Shown one piece after another: positions 12,201 to 27,200 of a DNA stretch of 64,000 nucleotides (position 1 is the stretch's first letter; the number at the start of each line of letters is the position of its first letter). The position numbers and the translations under genes were made by a program. This DNA is from Serilophus lunatus. Taxonomy: Eukaryota > Chordata > Aves > Passeriformes > Eurylaimidae. Location: assembly GCA_013399895.1 (NCBI GenBank), contig VXBA01004870.1, forward strand, positions 186,001-250,000, read 5' to 3'. The notes under the pieces are model-generated. The model ran no database searches. It saw only the letters and a list, made by a program, of their open reading frames with translations, and was not told the origin of the DNA.

Positions 12201-15200
12201 TTTAGATCAGCCTGGTGCCACAGAGCAGTTTGGGAACTGGTAGTGTAGGTATCCCTTTTTGAGGTAAAAGCTACTCTGACCAAAGCATTTCAACCTGAAG
12301 CCTTGAAATGTCTGTGCTTCTTGGGAGCAGCAAACAGTGCTGTGGCAGCATTAAGGCACAACACGGAGCAGGGTGACATAGCTGGGTATCTGGCAGAGAC
12401 CTGTGCTTGCAAATCCATGGCAAAACTGAAAAGATCAGCCCTTGTTCATGGGGACAATGTGGACTTCCAGGGAGTTAATCAAAAGGACTGTTGGTGGGTA
12501 GATGTAATAGACTGCTCTAAGTGCCAGCTTTGGTCTCCAAAGGTGATATAAAAAGCTACGCCTGAAAGCATTAGAAGTGAACTCCTATGGCTTCAGGTTA
12601 CATCTTTCAAGATTAAACAGGGCAATATTTTAACACTGGGGCTTTGGAAAACAAGAGGAGGAATTAGATATTTTTTCTCTGCAGTTCTTCAGGACGCAGT
12701 TTTTGCAATGTTTGTTCAAATGCTGTTTATTTTATTCAAAGCACAGTTCTCTCATGCAACCCTGCAGATGTAAGGGTCTTGTGTATGTCCCGTCTGTGAT
12801 AGATGCTACAATTTCCCAAGGATTGGTTACAAAACACCACTGGCATGAGATTTCTGCTTGAGAGAGATGAATTAAACTGTGCGCTCTGCAGAAACCTCAG
12901 TAATCCATTTTATATGTCTACCTTTCTAGGGATTTAAGCATGAGAGGGAGCATGTGGATGAGACAAAGATAAACTTCTTAGAGCTTAGGCTGTTTCTACT
13001 AATTATAATTTTGAGCATTTTCCAAGTTGTTTTTCCAAGGGCTTGAGTAATTACTCCTCCAAAATTGATATATTATTTGCATTATTTTTTTTTGATCTTA
13101 GAAATTATAATACAAATGACTATTCATATAGAAAATCATTGCCTAGAAAAAGGTAGTGTCTGAAGCATCTTTCTTATGAAGTCTGTTTTGGGGAAGATTT
13201 TTAAAAAATAATATACACATGATGTGTTTGCCCTTTAAAGCATTTTTGCACCAAATAGCTATGTAGAAAAGCTTTGCTCTTCTGCTCATTGTTTAAATAA
13301 TAGCCCTCCACAGTAGTATTCATCAAAATCAGTAGGAAGTTTTTTGCAGAGAACAATTTACACGGGTTCCTTCTAATTCAACATGTTCTGTGATTCTGTG
13401 AAAATCTGACTACGCTGTGAAAGAGACCTGGGTTTAAGGCCTGAACAAAACCACTCTCAGAGGAGGCTTCAGTGCATGTTCCCCTGGAAAGGAGACAAGT
13501 AGATGGGTAGAATAATCAGAGAATGAAATACAGTCTTCCTTTTTAAATTAGGTGAAAAGACAAAACTTTTTAATTAGAAGTTGCTCAGTTGTGTTAGCCA
13601 AAGTCAATACAGCCTGAAAAGTTAAGGTTTTAAAACATCTGGAAATAAGGAGAAGGAGCTAGTACAGGCCTGTGCCACAACTCAACTCCTGTCTGTGCTC
13701 ACAATGAGCTGTGAAGGAAGATTGGGTCACTGCTTTTAACACTATGCACGCACACATACACACACTCCACCACCTCTCCACTTTTTTAATTGGATCTCAT
13801 TATTTTCCTTGATGAAACATATTTTCCTTTTAAGACAGAGGAGAACAAGGTTAAATTAGGCCTTTACGTTCCAGTTATGGCAAATGCCAGATAAATATCA
13901 TGGCAGTCAAATGTGATCTTGAACAAAGGTTTTCCCCGCTGGAGTCTGTGTCCTCCCCACCCTGTCGCTGCCTGCTGGGGAGCCTGCTCTGCCCCAGGAG
14001 CTGCAAGGACGAGCAAGGGGCTCCCTGTCTCATCAGGAGCATCTTCGTGTGTTCTGCTGACATTTTGTCAGCCTTGTCACAGACTTTTGCCCTCCCCTCA
14101 CAGACCTAACCATGCTGGTAATGGGAGCTAATTCTTAAGGTGGCTCTTAATCATAAACTAATCTATGCTGAACCATAAACTAATCTATGCTGAACCACAG
14201 ATGGCAGGCTGTGACATGGACAAATCGTATAAATGGAAATTTATTGAAGTAGAAGTGGGTTTTTTACAGTAAGTGTTTGCCAGTGAGGGAAAAGGGTAAG
14301 ATTTTACTTTGGTGAATATTGGCCTTGGGATGTTTCTCTTTGGGCAGGGCTGACCCCCAGTCTGAGAGGCTAATTCTTACTTCAGGCAATTAGATGCAAG
14401 ATCATCTCAACCATTCTGTTTAAGAAAATACTTTTTTTTGTATTTGCATAAATTGCCACTCTGCTTTTATTGAGTAACTTAGGTGCTGTGTCACTTGCTG
14501 GCAAATCCACTCTTCCATTGGGGATGAAGGGCATTTAGATGCCACAAGCCATTTTCCCAGGACAGTCTGCTGATTACACCCCATGTCACTGCAGCTGTCC
14601 AAGTTCCCTGAATGCAGCACTGTGAAGGTACTGAATTCAGGGTGATTTCTATATGAAATGAAAGTGAATTCTATAATGGGTGAAAGCGATTTCTATAGTG
14701 AATAAGCATTTCCTGAACCAGTTTTGTGCATTTCATCTGAACATCTCTTGAAAATCTCTGGCTTGTCACTCATCCCAGCTGCTGGTATATAAACCAGATG
14801 AAAGGTGGAAGCTTCCAGGGTGCTTTGATGTCTGCAGCATTTATACGTGCTGCTTCTGTGAAGCTCTTGAGATCTGATTTGAAAACCTTTGCTTTCATAA
14901 ACAATTTTTGTCTTAGATGTGAATTTCAGATTTTGTTTTTCATCTGCAGTAGGCTATATATAAACATCACAGATCTGAAGGTGCCAAATCCAAAGACAGG
15001 TCTCATAACTGTTATGTGCTGCTCCTGACTCACAAACGGAGCTCAAAGCAAAATATTCATTTTTATTTTATTTTCCAGTTTTTCCAATGTATATTGGCTC
15101 ACCTAATTCATATCTTGTTAGGAAAAAAAAAGCAGTTGAACAGCAATTGCTTGGAGTATTTTAACTGAAGAGGTATCATGTGGAAAAACTACTGATCACA

Positions 15201-18200
15201 AGAACATTTTAAAGCCTCTACAGGTGTTTCATGCTGAAGAATTACCTTTTATTCATTAAGGTTCATTAATGGTTTTTTTCCTCTGTTGTTCGTTTGTTTT
15301 GTTTAAAACTATTGCTTAGAATTGAGAACATAATCTGATTACGATCTTCCAGGATATATACTTAAATATTGGCTTTGCAAAGCTGCAGTTATACTTTATG
15401 CATGTTCAAAAAGCAGCAGACGAAAGGAGCTGATGTCCAGGTAACTCATCTCCTCAAATTCTTCCAAGTGCTTTCAAATTGTATATAAAGCAGGACTTGG
15501 AAAGGAAAGGAAAGAAGCACAAGCTATTTTTAAAGCATCAGTCTGGGTTTAGAAGATCCAGTCTGTGACTCAGCTCTGTGGTAGGTTTTCTACCTTACCT
15601 TTGGTAGGTCACAGGAAGAGAGAGTTGGAAAAAGGCCAAGTTGTTCTTTCATTGGGAAGGTGGGGAGTGTTGAAATTGGAATGTGTACTGATCACAGCAG
15701 GAACACCGTTTCTACTTTGAATGATGTGTACACGTGCCTTATATTCAAAATTCTTATGGCTGGGCATTTGCTGAGAAGGTCACAGGTGAAATTCTCTTCT
15801 GTTTAATCATGACCAAAGATTTGAACCTGTTTTGGAAGTAACACCTGAATGACATCTTAGCTGTTTTGCGCAGGGTTAACACTGATGTCCCTTTTCCCTT
15901 TAGAAAGATCTTGTTCTGCTTTGCTGCAACATGGGAAGGATTTTGGAATGTCAGACTCCTTCGTAGCAGGAAAAGTAATTTTTATGTTGAGCTTTGCTTA
16001 ACATCTCAGAGCTTCTATAGAGCCTGTGAAATGAAAGGAAGATGATTTTATTTTATTTTCTCAGTCACTGCCTCTGTTTGAACTTTAAGCTCTTTGAGAC
16101 ACGTATTTCTGCATGCACAGTATCTGTTGTAATACTGTGCTGTTTGGTTATTGTCCTGTTATTGTGTTATGGACAATCAACATCAAGACAAATATTTGTC
16201 TTTCAGAAAAACATTCATAGGGAATTGATGTTCAAATGCTGAAACCATTTCTATTTCCAGCACAAAACAGTGATTCATAATTATACAGGAACATCTCAGG
16301 GTTTGCTTTATAAGCACTATGTTGTATCTTGTGAGCAATGTGGATGTTACTAGTGCTTTGTAAAGCCTGGCTGGAGCATGGTACTTGTGTATAAATGCCA
16401 ACCTACAGTGGAGTGGGTTCCAGCTGCAGTTACATGGCCTGCACAAGGAATTGAAAAACAGGGACTTGGGTGAGGTCCCCTACCAGCTAATGCCAGAAAA
16501 GGGAGTTGGATCCAGAGTCTTTTAACTTGACTGCTTTGCCCTCTTCTTCACTTCGGGAGAAGGTTAAGTGTGAGAGAAAACGCTGCACCAAATCCAGCTA
16601 AGTGTTTTGGAGGCAGCAGTTGCTATAGAAGCCCCAGGGACGGCTTTGTCGTGAGATTATTCTGCTTCAGCAATTTCTTTTGGAAAATGTTCTGTGAAGA
16701 AATTGGAGATTTAACTCTGGACATGAAGAACCATAGAATAATTTTGGTTGGAAAAGACCTTTAAGATCATCAAGTCCAACCATAAACCTAACACCGCCAA
16801 GTCGACCACTAAATCCTATCTGTAAGAGCCACATTTACATGGTTTTTAAATGCCTCCATTGATGGTGACTCAACCCCTTCCCTACTTGGTAACCTTTTCA
16901 GTGAAGAGATTTTTCCTAATAACCTATCTAAACCTCCCCTGGCACAACTTGAGATCGTTTCCTGTTTTTCTAGTTCTTGTTACTTGAGGGAAGAGACCAA
17001 CCCCCATCTTGCTACAATCTTGTTTTAGCTATTTGTAGAGACTGAGAAAGTCCTCCTTGAGGGCCATTTTCTAAAAACTTCCAGTTTCTTCATCTGCTTC
17101 TCACTTGTGTTCTCTGGACTTGTGTTCCAGACCCTTCATCAGCGCTGTTGCCCTTCTCTGGGCACACTCCAACACCTCAGTGTCTTTCCTGTAGTGAGAG
17201 CCCCAGAACCGAACACAATACTCGAGGTATGGCCTCACCCAGTGCTGAGTACAGGGAACTGCCAACGTGATGTATGTAATGCATGCAAGAGAGGTGGTGC
17301 AACCAAATGCAAAGGAGATCCAGGGTAAGAGAAATTTAAAGCTCAAAGCCCATCTGCACCCTGCAGGGAAACACATCTGCTATATGGGGCATTTGATAAG
17401 TCTCTAGATATTTTGGGTCCTTTCTCCACTGTCCTGAGCTGCACAGCAAAGAAAAGAGGAGTCACTACCCCAGGCTCAGGTGTAAACTGTCCACTACTGA
17501 TCTTTGTATCCAGGGATGATTTTGCATAGTTCACATCTTTGCTCTGGTGGCAGCAGCTTCTGCTGTGGGCCATCACCGTGGGCTGTGACCTCCTGTTGAT
17601 GCATTTAAAGCAGTCAGTAGTAGCCTTCACTGTTGGCATGGCAGGGCCTTTCGATGCATCCAGCATGGTATGTGCCACATGAGGTGGGTGAGCCCTAAGA
17701 AGAGGAAGGATTTAATTCACAGATCTCCGAAAATTGTCTGTATTTGAGCCATTCATCACTCTTGAGCTTGTGACCTTTTGTGGATGTGTTTTATCTTTTT
17801 CTGGATGTTCCTTGATGATAGGTGAATGGTTGGAGTAGGATCAGAGAACAGTTTTCCTACCTGGGCCTGTCATTCATAAAATAACTGGCAAAACTTGTCT
17901 TGCAGTCGGAGATTGTTATCAAAGTGTAGTAGTGGTGTAGAATAGAATCTTCAAACACTTTCTCCCTTTACATGAGCATACAGAGTCTGTACAAACCCTT
18001 TTTCCATCCACTTCCATTCTTTGCCTCCTTTTTTTTTTTTTTTTAATTGTTCTGCCTCCCCTTTTTCTGTCTAGTTTTGGGAAATTGACTAATCCCTTTC
18101 TTCCAGGTTTTCCTTGGTAACCATGTAAACTTCTCGCAAATGATAGTTGGCACAAGAATCTCTACACGAAAAAAGACTTCAGGCCTTACAGTGTAGGTGT

Positions 18201-21200
18201 CTAACCTTGTAAAGGCTTGAAAGTACATAAAAAGTAACTAGAGGTTCTGCCTTCTTTAAACAGATATCAAAAGAACCATTTCCAGATTTTTTAATATTGT
18301 TTTTCTGGAAGAACTTCCCTCTTTGGTCAAAACCAAACTGATTATCTCTGCTGATCACTGACAGGCATTGCTAGATGGTAACAATTAGCCTAATAATTTG
18401 GTCATCACTAGTTGTATATTTTGTTGTTGTTGTGTTTTTAAACAGCTTTCCTCAGTAAATTGATTACCAAATTTGTGCTAGCAACCATGTTAAATATTAT
18501 CAGTAGCACCAGAGAAAAGTGAGCATGCATTTCCAGAGCTGAATGCCCTTATCCAAAAAGATACTTGCAATTTTGCTGTCAAGACCTGTTACTTCATGTG
18601 GCTATGTAGATCAGAAGAGACTTTGAAATTTTCTTATGCATACAAAGACATGCTACCTTCTGTATTTGGGGTTTTTTTTAACCTTTAAAGCTTTCAGAGT
18701 TATGAAATGTTATGAGACTCCTAAGCTTAACCAGTAGGTATTTTAAGTTGATTTTGTGTATGTGCTCCTCAAAAATAGTCAGCAAATGGACATGTCTAAT
18801 TATAGACCATTGCATGGGGAGGAATTCATAAATGACTGATCTGTAGCTGGGAGTGATTATGAGATATAACCTTGAGACTGACTTGTATGCATGAAAATAA
18901 TTTTGAAGACTGAGTGAATAACTATTAGAAAGACAAGATGAAAAATCTTTTTGCCCTGCTGACTGACCTTCTGTAGATCAAGGCTGATTTTCCACACAGA
19001 GGTGCTAGCAAGGAGAATGGGTTATGCAATTTGTTGTTCTAATTTGAATATTTATTCAAGTGTGTCTTCCCAGTGACCTCCTAATAAGTGAGCAGTGTCA
19101 GATGACAATGCTTTTGCCACTGTTGATGCCTGCCAAGGTATTGGGCTGGCTTTTTCATGAAGTGGGAAGGGCCAGGCTAGGTTCCTCTTCAGGCAAAAAC
19201 AATCAGTGGGGTATAGGAAAAAAGCCTTCTTACCTGACTCAAAACCAGGGCATTCATACATACATCTTTAATTTCCTGGAGTGGGGCAGAGGGATTAGGA
19301 GAGATGGGCAACAACCCAAGTGTTACCAGGGATCTGGGTCTAGCCTCATTGAGAGAGAAAATCTTTTGGTTGCTGAAACCAAAGCTTATGAGACTTGCCT
19401 GGCACTGATGAGACTTGGTTTTGGATACAGCCGTGGAAGACACATCCCTGTTGCCACTCTTGGTGGTTACTGATGATAGATCCATGCACTGAAGTTGTGG
19501 CAAACACCTCCTTTTACAAACAGCAAAGAGCAGCTTTCAAAAGTGGCAGAGGCCCAGGGTGAGAGTCAGAGCTGACTCCCTATCTTGTCTGTGCCACACT
19601 CTTTCTGTAAGCTCAGAGTTGCTTACAGACTTACACTTTGGTGTATGCTGTCTTTAATCACTACTCTTCAGTGAGATGTGCTGCTTCTTCATGATCACAT
19701 TCCCAAGGAATTGGCTTTATGTGCTTCTACATTCTTAGAAGTGTGAGGGGAGTTGTTATTAACGCAGAAGCTGCTGTAAGAGCAGGTAGAAGCAAACATC
19801 TGGTCATCTGGTTTCACATTCACCATCCACTTACAAGACCCAGGGTCTTTACCTGTTTCCACACGGATTGTCTGCAGTTTGAGATTTGCTGTAAGGATGG
19901 CCATCCCTTTAATAGCAATGTGTGACTAATTTTTTTTTAAATTGTTCTCACTTTATTCTCTCCTTTATATTAATAAATAGGTTGTGGTATTGCATTATGC
20001 CAGCTGGATATTTGAGAAATAATTTGCTCTTATCTAAATTCTGAAATATTTTGGCAGCTCAGCTGCATCAAATTAAATTCTAATTTAAAAAATAATGCAC
20101 AGTGTGTTTACTTGAATCAAAACATTGCAAAGCAATGAACTAGTGGATTAAATACAAATTTGGGAAAGTAATGCAATATAAATACATTATCTACACAGAA
20201 CATTTTTAGAACTAAATTTATATTAGGCTTCTGTTTGGATTTTACTTAAAAGCAGTGCTTTTAAATACTTAAGGATTGTAAACTTCTGCTGGTATCTGGC
20301 CAAGGCAAGTCTTCTGGAAAGTACATTCAGCCTTGGAAGTAGTAGCAAGTAGAGCAGAAGTAGGCAAGCAGGAGCAAGCAAGAAACCGCAATGTTTCTTT
20401 GAAGTCCATTTCTTTTTCCTCCTTTTCCCTTGCAAGAATATATGCTTTTTATAGAATAAGAGTATTATTATCCTGTACTATAGAAAGAACTTTTGGTATC
20501 CTTTTAATAAATTAATGACAGAATAGATCTAGGTAAGATATGAATATCTATGCTCAGCATTTTCTTTCTGGGAGTAATGAGTTTTGATGAATTAAATTAT
20601 GTTTAAGGTCTTACTTTCAAAAGAACATCTCACCATATAAACGTGGTTTCTGTCTTGTTTTGTCACAGATTTCAAAACCAAAACATAGCGAGATAATTCA
20701 GTGTCTGTCTCTCTCTCTGTGTCTAGATTATCAACGTCTGATGACGGTGGCAGAGGGAATCACAACGCTGCTGTTCCCATTTCAGTGGCAGCATGTGTAC
20801 GTCCCCATCCTTCCTGCGTCTCTCCTGCATTTTCTGGATGCTCCGGTTCCCTACTTGATGGGGCTGCAGTCTAAGGAGGGAACCGACCGCTCCAAGCTGG
20901 AGCTGCCTCAGGAGGTCAGTCTCTGCCTTTGGGGTTGCTGTCCTGAAATACACTATTAATATTTCTGTGAATTCCTGCCATGCCTGGTGTTAGGAGGCTT
21001 TCTGGCACTGTGTAGGCTACTCACTTAGCAGGAGTGAAATGGTAGAAATCTCTGCAGCCCTTTTTGGTCCATTTCTGAATTTAAAGAGTACCAATAATTG
21101 TATTGACTTCTAAATCCTTCTCCTTCTGCTTTTTATTGTGACACTGGAAGTTTCTCTGCTTTCTCTGCATTGCATGTTTCACCAGGTTCTGTTAATCCGT

Positions 21201-24200
21201 CAGTGTCTCAGTCCTATTGACAGAGGGGCTAAAGAGCATTTAATTCAGGGATGATCTTTGTGGATCTCGATCTCAGGTGCAGTTGCTAGATAGTGTAAAC
21301 CTGTCCCTCTGCTGCTGCTGAGAAGCATGCCCTGTCCTGCCAGCCTCATGCCATCCTTTGGTGAACCCATGTGTTCCTGGCTGGGTTGAGGTCTGCTGCT
21401 AGGCCAGTGTCCTGACCTCAAACAAACCAGATTTGCATTAATACTGTGCCTGTGAAATGGCTTAGAGAGAAAAAAGAGGAAATGCTAAAATTCTAGGTGA
21501 GGGTAGAGAGTGAAATGGACATTTTTCTCCTCAGTATTTGACCAAAATGATTAAAACTGCTTCACATTTTAACCTGGCCATAACACAAAGTCTTTGGGGT
21601 ATGGCTAATTTGTCTGAGTTCCATTTGGTGACTGGAACCAGGGCATACCGTGGTTTTTAACTTGGGTTTCTTCTTAAGACCAGTGAAAACCTCAAAAATA
21701 ACTGTTCATACAGTAGTAACATCTCATGACAGTGGTAGCGCTGAGTTCAGCTCTATGCAGGGACCTCTCCTGGGGGTGGAGTCCCTAAGGCTTGCAAATA
21801 TGTCTTCTAATTGAGGAGGGAGGTAGGAGCATCAGCTGAGGAGAATATGCAGGAGGAGGAGTTTGTATGTTGAAGTGGAGGGATACACACACAGGGTAAG
21901 GGTCATATGGGTTTTTATAAAAGTCTATTTAAGTATTTCATGAAGGTGACTGAGTCTTTGCCTCAGTGGCATGTAATTGCAAATCAAGTTTTACTTCATG
22001 GGTACAATGACCAAAGCACATGAAATTTACATAGGTGTGGAAACAAAGCTGGTATCTAGCTATGCTCCTCAGTAAAACCATGCTAATATTGCATAATTAC
22101 TGTGATTTTTAAAATTATTAGTCACATGCTTTTAGTTAGCAGATTAAACTGTCATTTTCCTTAAATTAAAATTTTAATGTGACAGGCTTGAAGTATCGCT
22201 GGAATAACAAATTAAATATCACCAGGGAGAGAAGAGTAATAATGGGGTAGAGCCTGCCCCCCCCACCCCTGATGTTTAACAAATGAGTGAAAAATATCAG
22301 CATTTATGAACACCGCAGGTCCAGTAACTATGGGAGAGAGAAGGAAGGAAAGAAAGAAGGCGTATTGAACAGGGAAGATCTTGAATCTCAAAATAAAATA
22401 TCCTTCAGCACGCAAGCAGTGATGAAGCACTGTTCGCTTTAGCATTTCTGTATTGTTCAGGCCAGGGGCTAGCTTTTCAAGCTCTTGCACTAAATATAAA
22501 CCATTTGTTTGTTAGAGATAAAAATTTTAACAACTGGCCATCATGCTATCTTAAGGTTAGTAATCTTTCTGCATTAATTTTAATCATCAGATGTTTTTGA
22601 AGAGAGAAGTGAGACCAATTCCCCTAGGGTTTTCTGAATCCAAATCTCATTTTTCAAATTTTGTAAATGATATGCAGAGCTGAAATTAAAAAGCCTTTGA
22701 AATGAAATATTGATAGATAAGGAGGCAGTCCCTGAGCTAAAGAACTGTACTGGTGCATACCACAACTCTTTAATAGCTGCATAGTTAAATAAAGCAAATC
22801 ATTTTGTAAGAAGAAACGCTTTTCTTTGTACAGACTAAATTTAGTATGAAAAAATGAGCTGAAGGGACACTTCTGCTTTACCAAATGAATCCTAATACTC
22901 TTTTAAGTATCTATGTGAAAGGTGATTAATGTCAAACATGTCCCTGAAATATCCAATATATTGTAGACATGTTTGCTGTGGAATGTTTTGTCCTGCTGAA
23001 AATTAACTTTTTCAGAAAAGGAGGAAAATAAGTCCTTTCTGTTCACATAACCTGAAGATTAGTGTACAGTGTTTGATAAGAAGTAAAGAATAATAAAAGT
23101 GCCTTGGAGAAGGTAAAGGAACTGTGCTAGTGGTCAAACCAAGCAAACAAAGATCTGCTGATGCTGCCCTGTGGGTTTCTGCAGCTTTATGCCAACATAA
23201 AACCCACCAGAGCTCAGCACCTTGGGAATCTGACCTGGTTTAAGATTTTACTCAGCACAGTGCACTCAGACAGTGAATTTCAGATGTAAGCCGCAGTTCA
23301 GAAGATCAATTACTGTTTTTCATTCTGCTATTATTCCTGAGGGTGCATTTGCAATGTAATTAATTTTTATGTGGGGTTCTTCCATTCCTCCATTGACATT
23401 TTCCTAGTAAAAGTATCTGCTCTGCTAGATTAATGTCTTCACTTAACTTTAATCTTACAGACTGAGATCCATCTCCGTTCACAGCAAAGTTAAGAGCACT
23501 CATTTTATATCTCAGGCAGAGGAATTGCCAAGATTAAAAGCCTCCGTGGAAACAGGGGGTCAAGGGAATGGAGAAATAGGACACTATTTCCAATGGAGAC
23601 GTTGTACTCAGACATGATGCCAAAGGATTTACGTGTGCCCCTCTTTTGTGGTTTTGCTCATAGCAGTGTCATCTTTCTCACTGAACCTCTTGTTCCTTGG
23701 TAGCACAGCTACAGAGCCTTCTTGCAGTTGGATCCTGGTAAAATAAATGTGCCCATGAGATGCAATTATTCACACAAAGGATATTTACATGGCCTAAGAA
23801 GCAGCGCTGCACATCCTGCTTGCTGGTGTCCCCTTGTATGGTCTAGAAGGGCATATCAAACCTTTGTAGTGGAAAGTTTGGGATCTACAAGTCCTGGAGG
23901 AACAGGAGAGGGCAGGAGATTTTATTTATTCATTAAGGCATTGTCATCCAGTTGTCCCTGAGCTTTACTGCAGTCTGAAATGTCACGGACTAGGCAACAC
24001 AGCTAAAGTCTCCTGTATATGTGTGTACTTACCTTCCTGTCTGGAAGCACCCTGGGCAAATAAGGCTACATTGCAGAGGAGCCAGTTAAGTATTCATTTT
24101 TAAACTTTTCTTTGTATTTCAGGCAAACCTGTGCTTTGTAGACATTGATAACCATTTCATCGAACTGCCAGAGGAATTCCCCCAGTTCCCCAACAAGCTG

Positions 24201-27200
24201 GAGTTTATCCAGGAAATCTCTGAGGTTCTCCTGCAGTTTGGGATCCCTCCGGAAGGCAACCTGCACTGCAGTGACAGTGCCACCAAACTCAAGAACTTGG
24301 TTCTTAGTGACTTGGTGAATGACAAGAAGAACGGGAACATCCCCAGCAATGCCCTCAGCATGTATGAGCTGCTGAAAGGCAATGAGACGATCGCCCGCCT
24401 GCAAGCTCTCGCCAAAAGAACGGGCGTGACAATGGAAAAAATGACCATCACAACTCCCCTGACAGAGAAGGAGAAGGATGGGAAATTGTCATGTGAGGAG
24501 CTGGAGCTGAGGGACTACAAACTGAACGTGCAGCTACGCGAGGTTTTCGCCAACCGCTTCACACAGATGTTCGCAGACTATGAGGCTTTTGTCATTCAGG
24601 CTGCCCCCGATATGGAGTCATGGCTGACAAACAGGGAACAAATGCAAAACTTTGACAAAGTAAAGATAGCCGCCTATTCATTTTTCCAACTAAAAGTGCT
24701 TTTAAGGGGGAGGGAGAATAGTTGTATTATATATATATATATATATATATATAGCCTAGGTACTCTTTCATCTGCCATTTTTCATCTGCCTCACCAAGAG
24801 ATTTGTCCATTTTCATTACTCAGGGCCAGATCGCCTGCCAAAGTACATTGGTGCACATCCACTGAGTCGGTCAGAGCTGTCCTGGCTTGTGCTAACCAAG
24901 CTAGCAGGCTTCTGCTTGCTGATAGGGCTGCTCTTATGGATTTGGTGGAAAGGTAGCAATGGAAAGCAACTTTTTTTTCTGGTTTTCTTTTTCTGTTTGC
25001 TGAGAGAAGAGGTGCACACGTGACACAGAAACCAAATCCAGTCTCGTGTTTCTTGAGAGGGTTTTAGTAATGGGTAGTGTTGTTCCAAAGAAGGTTATCA
25101 CTTTGTTATGGCACAAGAGTACTGTTTACGACTCCATTGCAGTGTGTACGCAAGAGTGAAAAGGGAGCTGAGATTAGAAATGGGGAAATAGGGATAGCAG
25201 GCTAGCAAAAGGAGTGAGAAACATTGAGAAGCTCACAGAGTTGCTATTTCTGAGTTACTCTGCAAAATAGACAGTACTCTTAGCCATCAGCTTTTTCAGA
25301 TACAAGACCTTTTCTAAGGAGGATGTTAGAAGGATAAGCAAGGAGAAAAAGCCTATATACTGATCCGAGTCAGTTTTTGATCAAAAAAAATGCAGCCATG
25401 CCTTTGATTGGTTTGTTTGTATTTAGGAATTAAACAATGCAGCATCCAAAAGGAGGGAGTTGTTTAGGCAATCTCTGCTAGTGCTTCTGCAATAAAATGG
25501 GCCGTTAATTTTAGGGTTTTCAAAGCTCAGTTAGAGACTTATACACACAGTCAATTCTAATTGGAAATTCATGATTAATTGCCCTCTGTAACATCATAAA
25601 AGAGGATTAGCTGGAAAGCACTGTGCATCCCTTGATGTGCATGGCATCTTTATACGCGATATGGTCCCAAGCTGGAATGCCCAGGCCAGAGGTGACAAGT
25701 GGGCACATGTGGTGGTGATCTGCCACGCATTGCACAGGGCTTGTTCCTGTGAATAATGGCTGCTAGGTTGCTTTGAAAAAGCTGGCAGCATGAGCACTAT
25801 TTCAGTAACTGCATATTCCCTTTGATCCAGCTGTCACAAAACCTCCCTGACTGCTTATTTCTCACAGTTGTGACCAAGAGATGGCTTGTGAAACAAACCC
25901 CTTTGTAGATGGATTGAGAATCTATCTAAGAGCTGTTTTTATGGTGGAGAAGCCTTGTCCAAGCCTTCCTGCTGGCTGCTGGATCAACTGTCTACCACAA
26001 GATGACTCATCAGATCAGCACTGAGGAGAATGTGGCACTAATGGGTTGTTCTGTGTTTCAGGCTTCCTTCCTCTCGGACCAACCTGAGCCTTACCTCCCA
26101 TTCCTTTCACACTTCATCGAAACACAGATGTTTGCAACCTTCATAGACAATAAGATAATCTCCCAGTGGGAAGAGAAGGACCCTTTTCTACGAGTTTTTG
26201 ACTCTCGAATTGAGAAAATAAGGCTATATAACGTCAGGGCCCCTGCACTGCGGACATCCAACTATCAGAAATGCAGCACTTTGAAAGAAGCAGGTACGTC
26301 CAGATGGGGCGGTAAAATATTCAAAAGAGCAATGTCGACCACAAAGAAACGTAGGTGCTCAGTCACCTGAGTGTTTCAGTTGATGAGGAAGCCCTACAGC
26401 TACCTGAGGAGGACGCAGCAGTGTCCTTATGTCCCCTAAGCAGAAACTTCAGCATGCTTTTAAACACCAGAAACAGTGGGAGCCTTTACCTTCACTTTGA
26501 GCTCTCCTAGGCTGGTGCCTTTAATAAACACAATGCAAACCATGGAGCTGGGCTCGTGGTTTCTCATCAGGGAGCTCCTGTTGCATTGCCAGGAGAGCTT
26601 TCCTTCACTGTGGTGGTGGGACCAGTGCCACCAACACTGAGGAGTCGAGCCCTAGTGTCTGCTCTGCTGGCCGTGTCTCCCCCTTCCCTTAAAAAGAGCT
26701 TATTTTGCCTTATGTCATTTGGTTAGAGCTGCGGGGGATGCCAGGGATGTAATCCTGCGTGGCATATTTATTACCTCCAGCAATAGATGTTCAGTGTTAA
26801 TGAACAATACACTGTGTACTAAAGGATGGATTATTTTCCATTACAGTCACAAGATGCATTTTCAAATTATACTGGAGTTACTTACTCACTACATGGGCAA
26901 GTATTGATCTCATTTCCAAGTAATACAGGGAAGTTATATTCTTAAATTTGTTGGGAGACATATTAATAAACTAAAGCAAATACATTTCTCATGAGTGCTT
27001 TTTTGTTTAACTCCTTCAGGTTGTTTTACTTGTTATAAGCACAGCAAAAATAAAAATCTGTATCTGCTTAACTTTTCCTGAATCCAATTCTAATTTACAG
27101 GTCGACTGTCTATTCAGCGTCTAGTTTTCGCCGATATTGTGGCACCAGAACCTCATTTTCTATCTTGTGAAAAGCAGCAAATTGATAGTAATACCAACTT

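Larger units (their letters stand above)
9015..20726 (+). other. DENND5B: Intron between exons b and c (11.7 kb)
   Basis: It is a phase 1 intron. It contains the CR1 copy at 16732, a short TG tract, the 22-bp tandem duplication and poly(T) at 18029. The rest is AT-rich unique sequence without a recognised gene. Confidence 0.85.

Noticed and set aside
17101..17376. A minus-strand open frame with a reverse-transcriptase-like end
   Set aside because: It is the C-terminal remnant of the CR1 reverse transcriptase in a 5'-truncated LINE, not a host gene.
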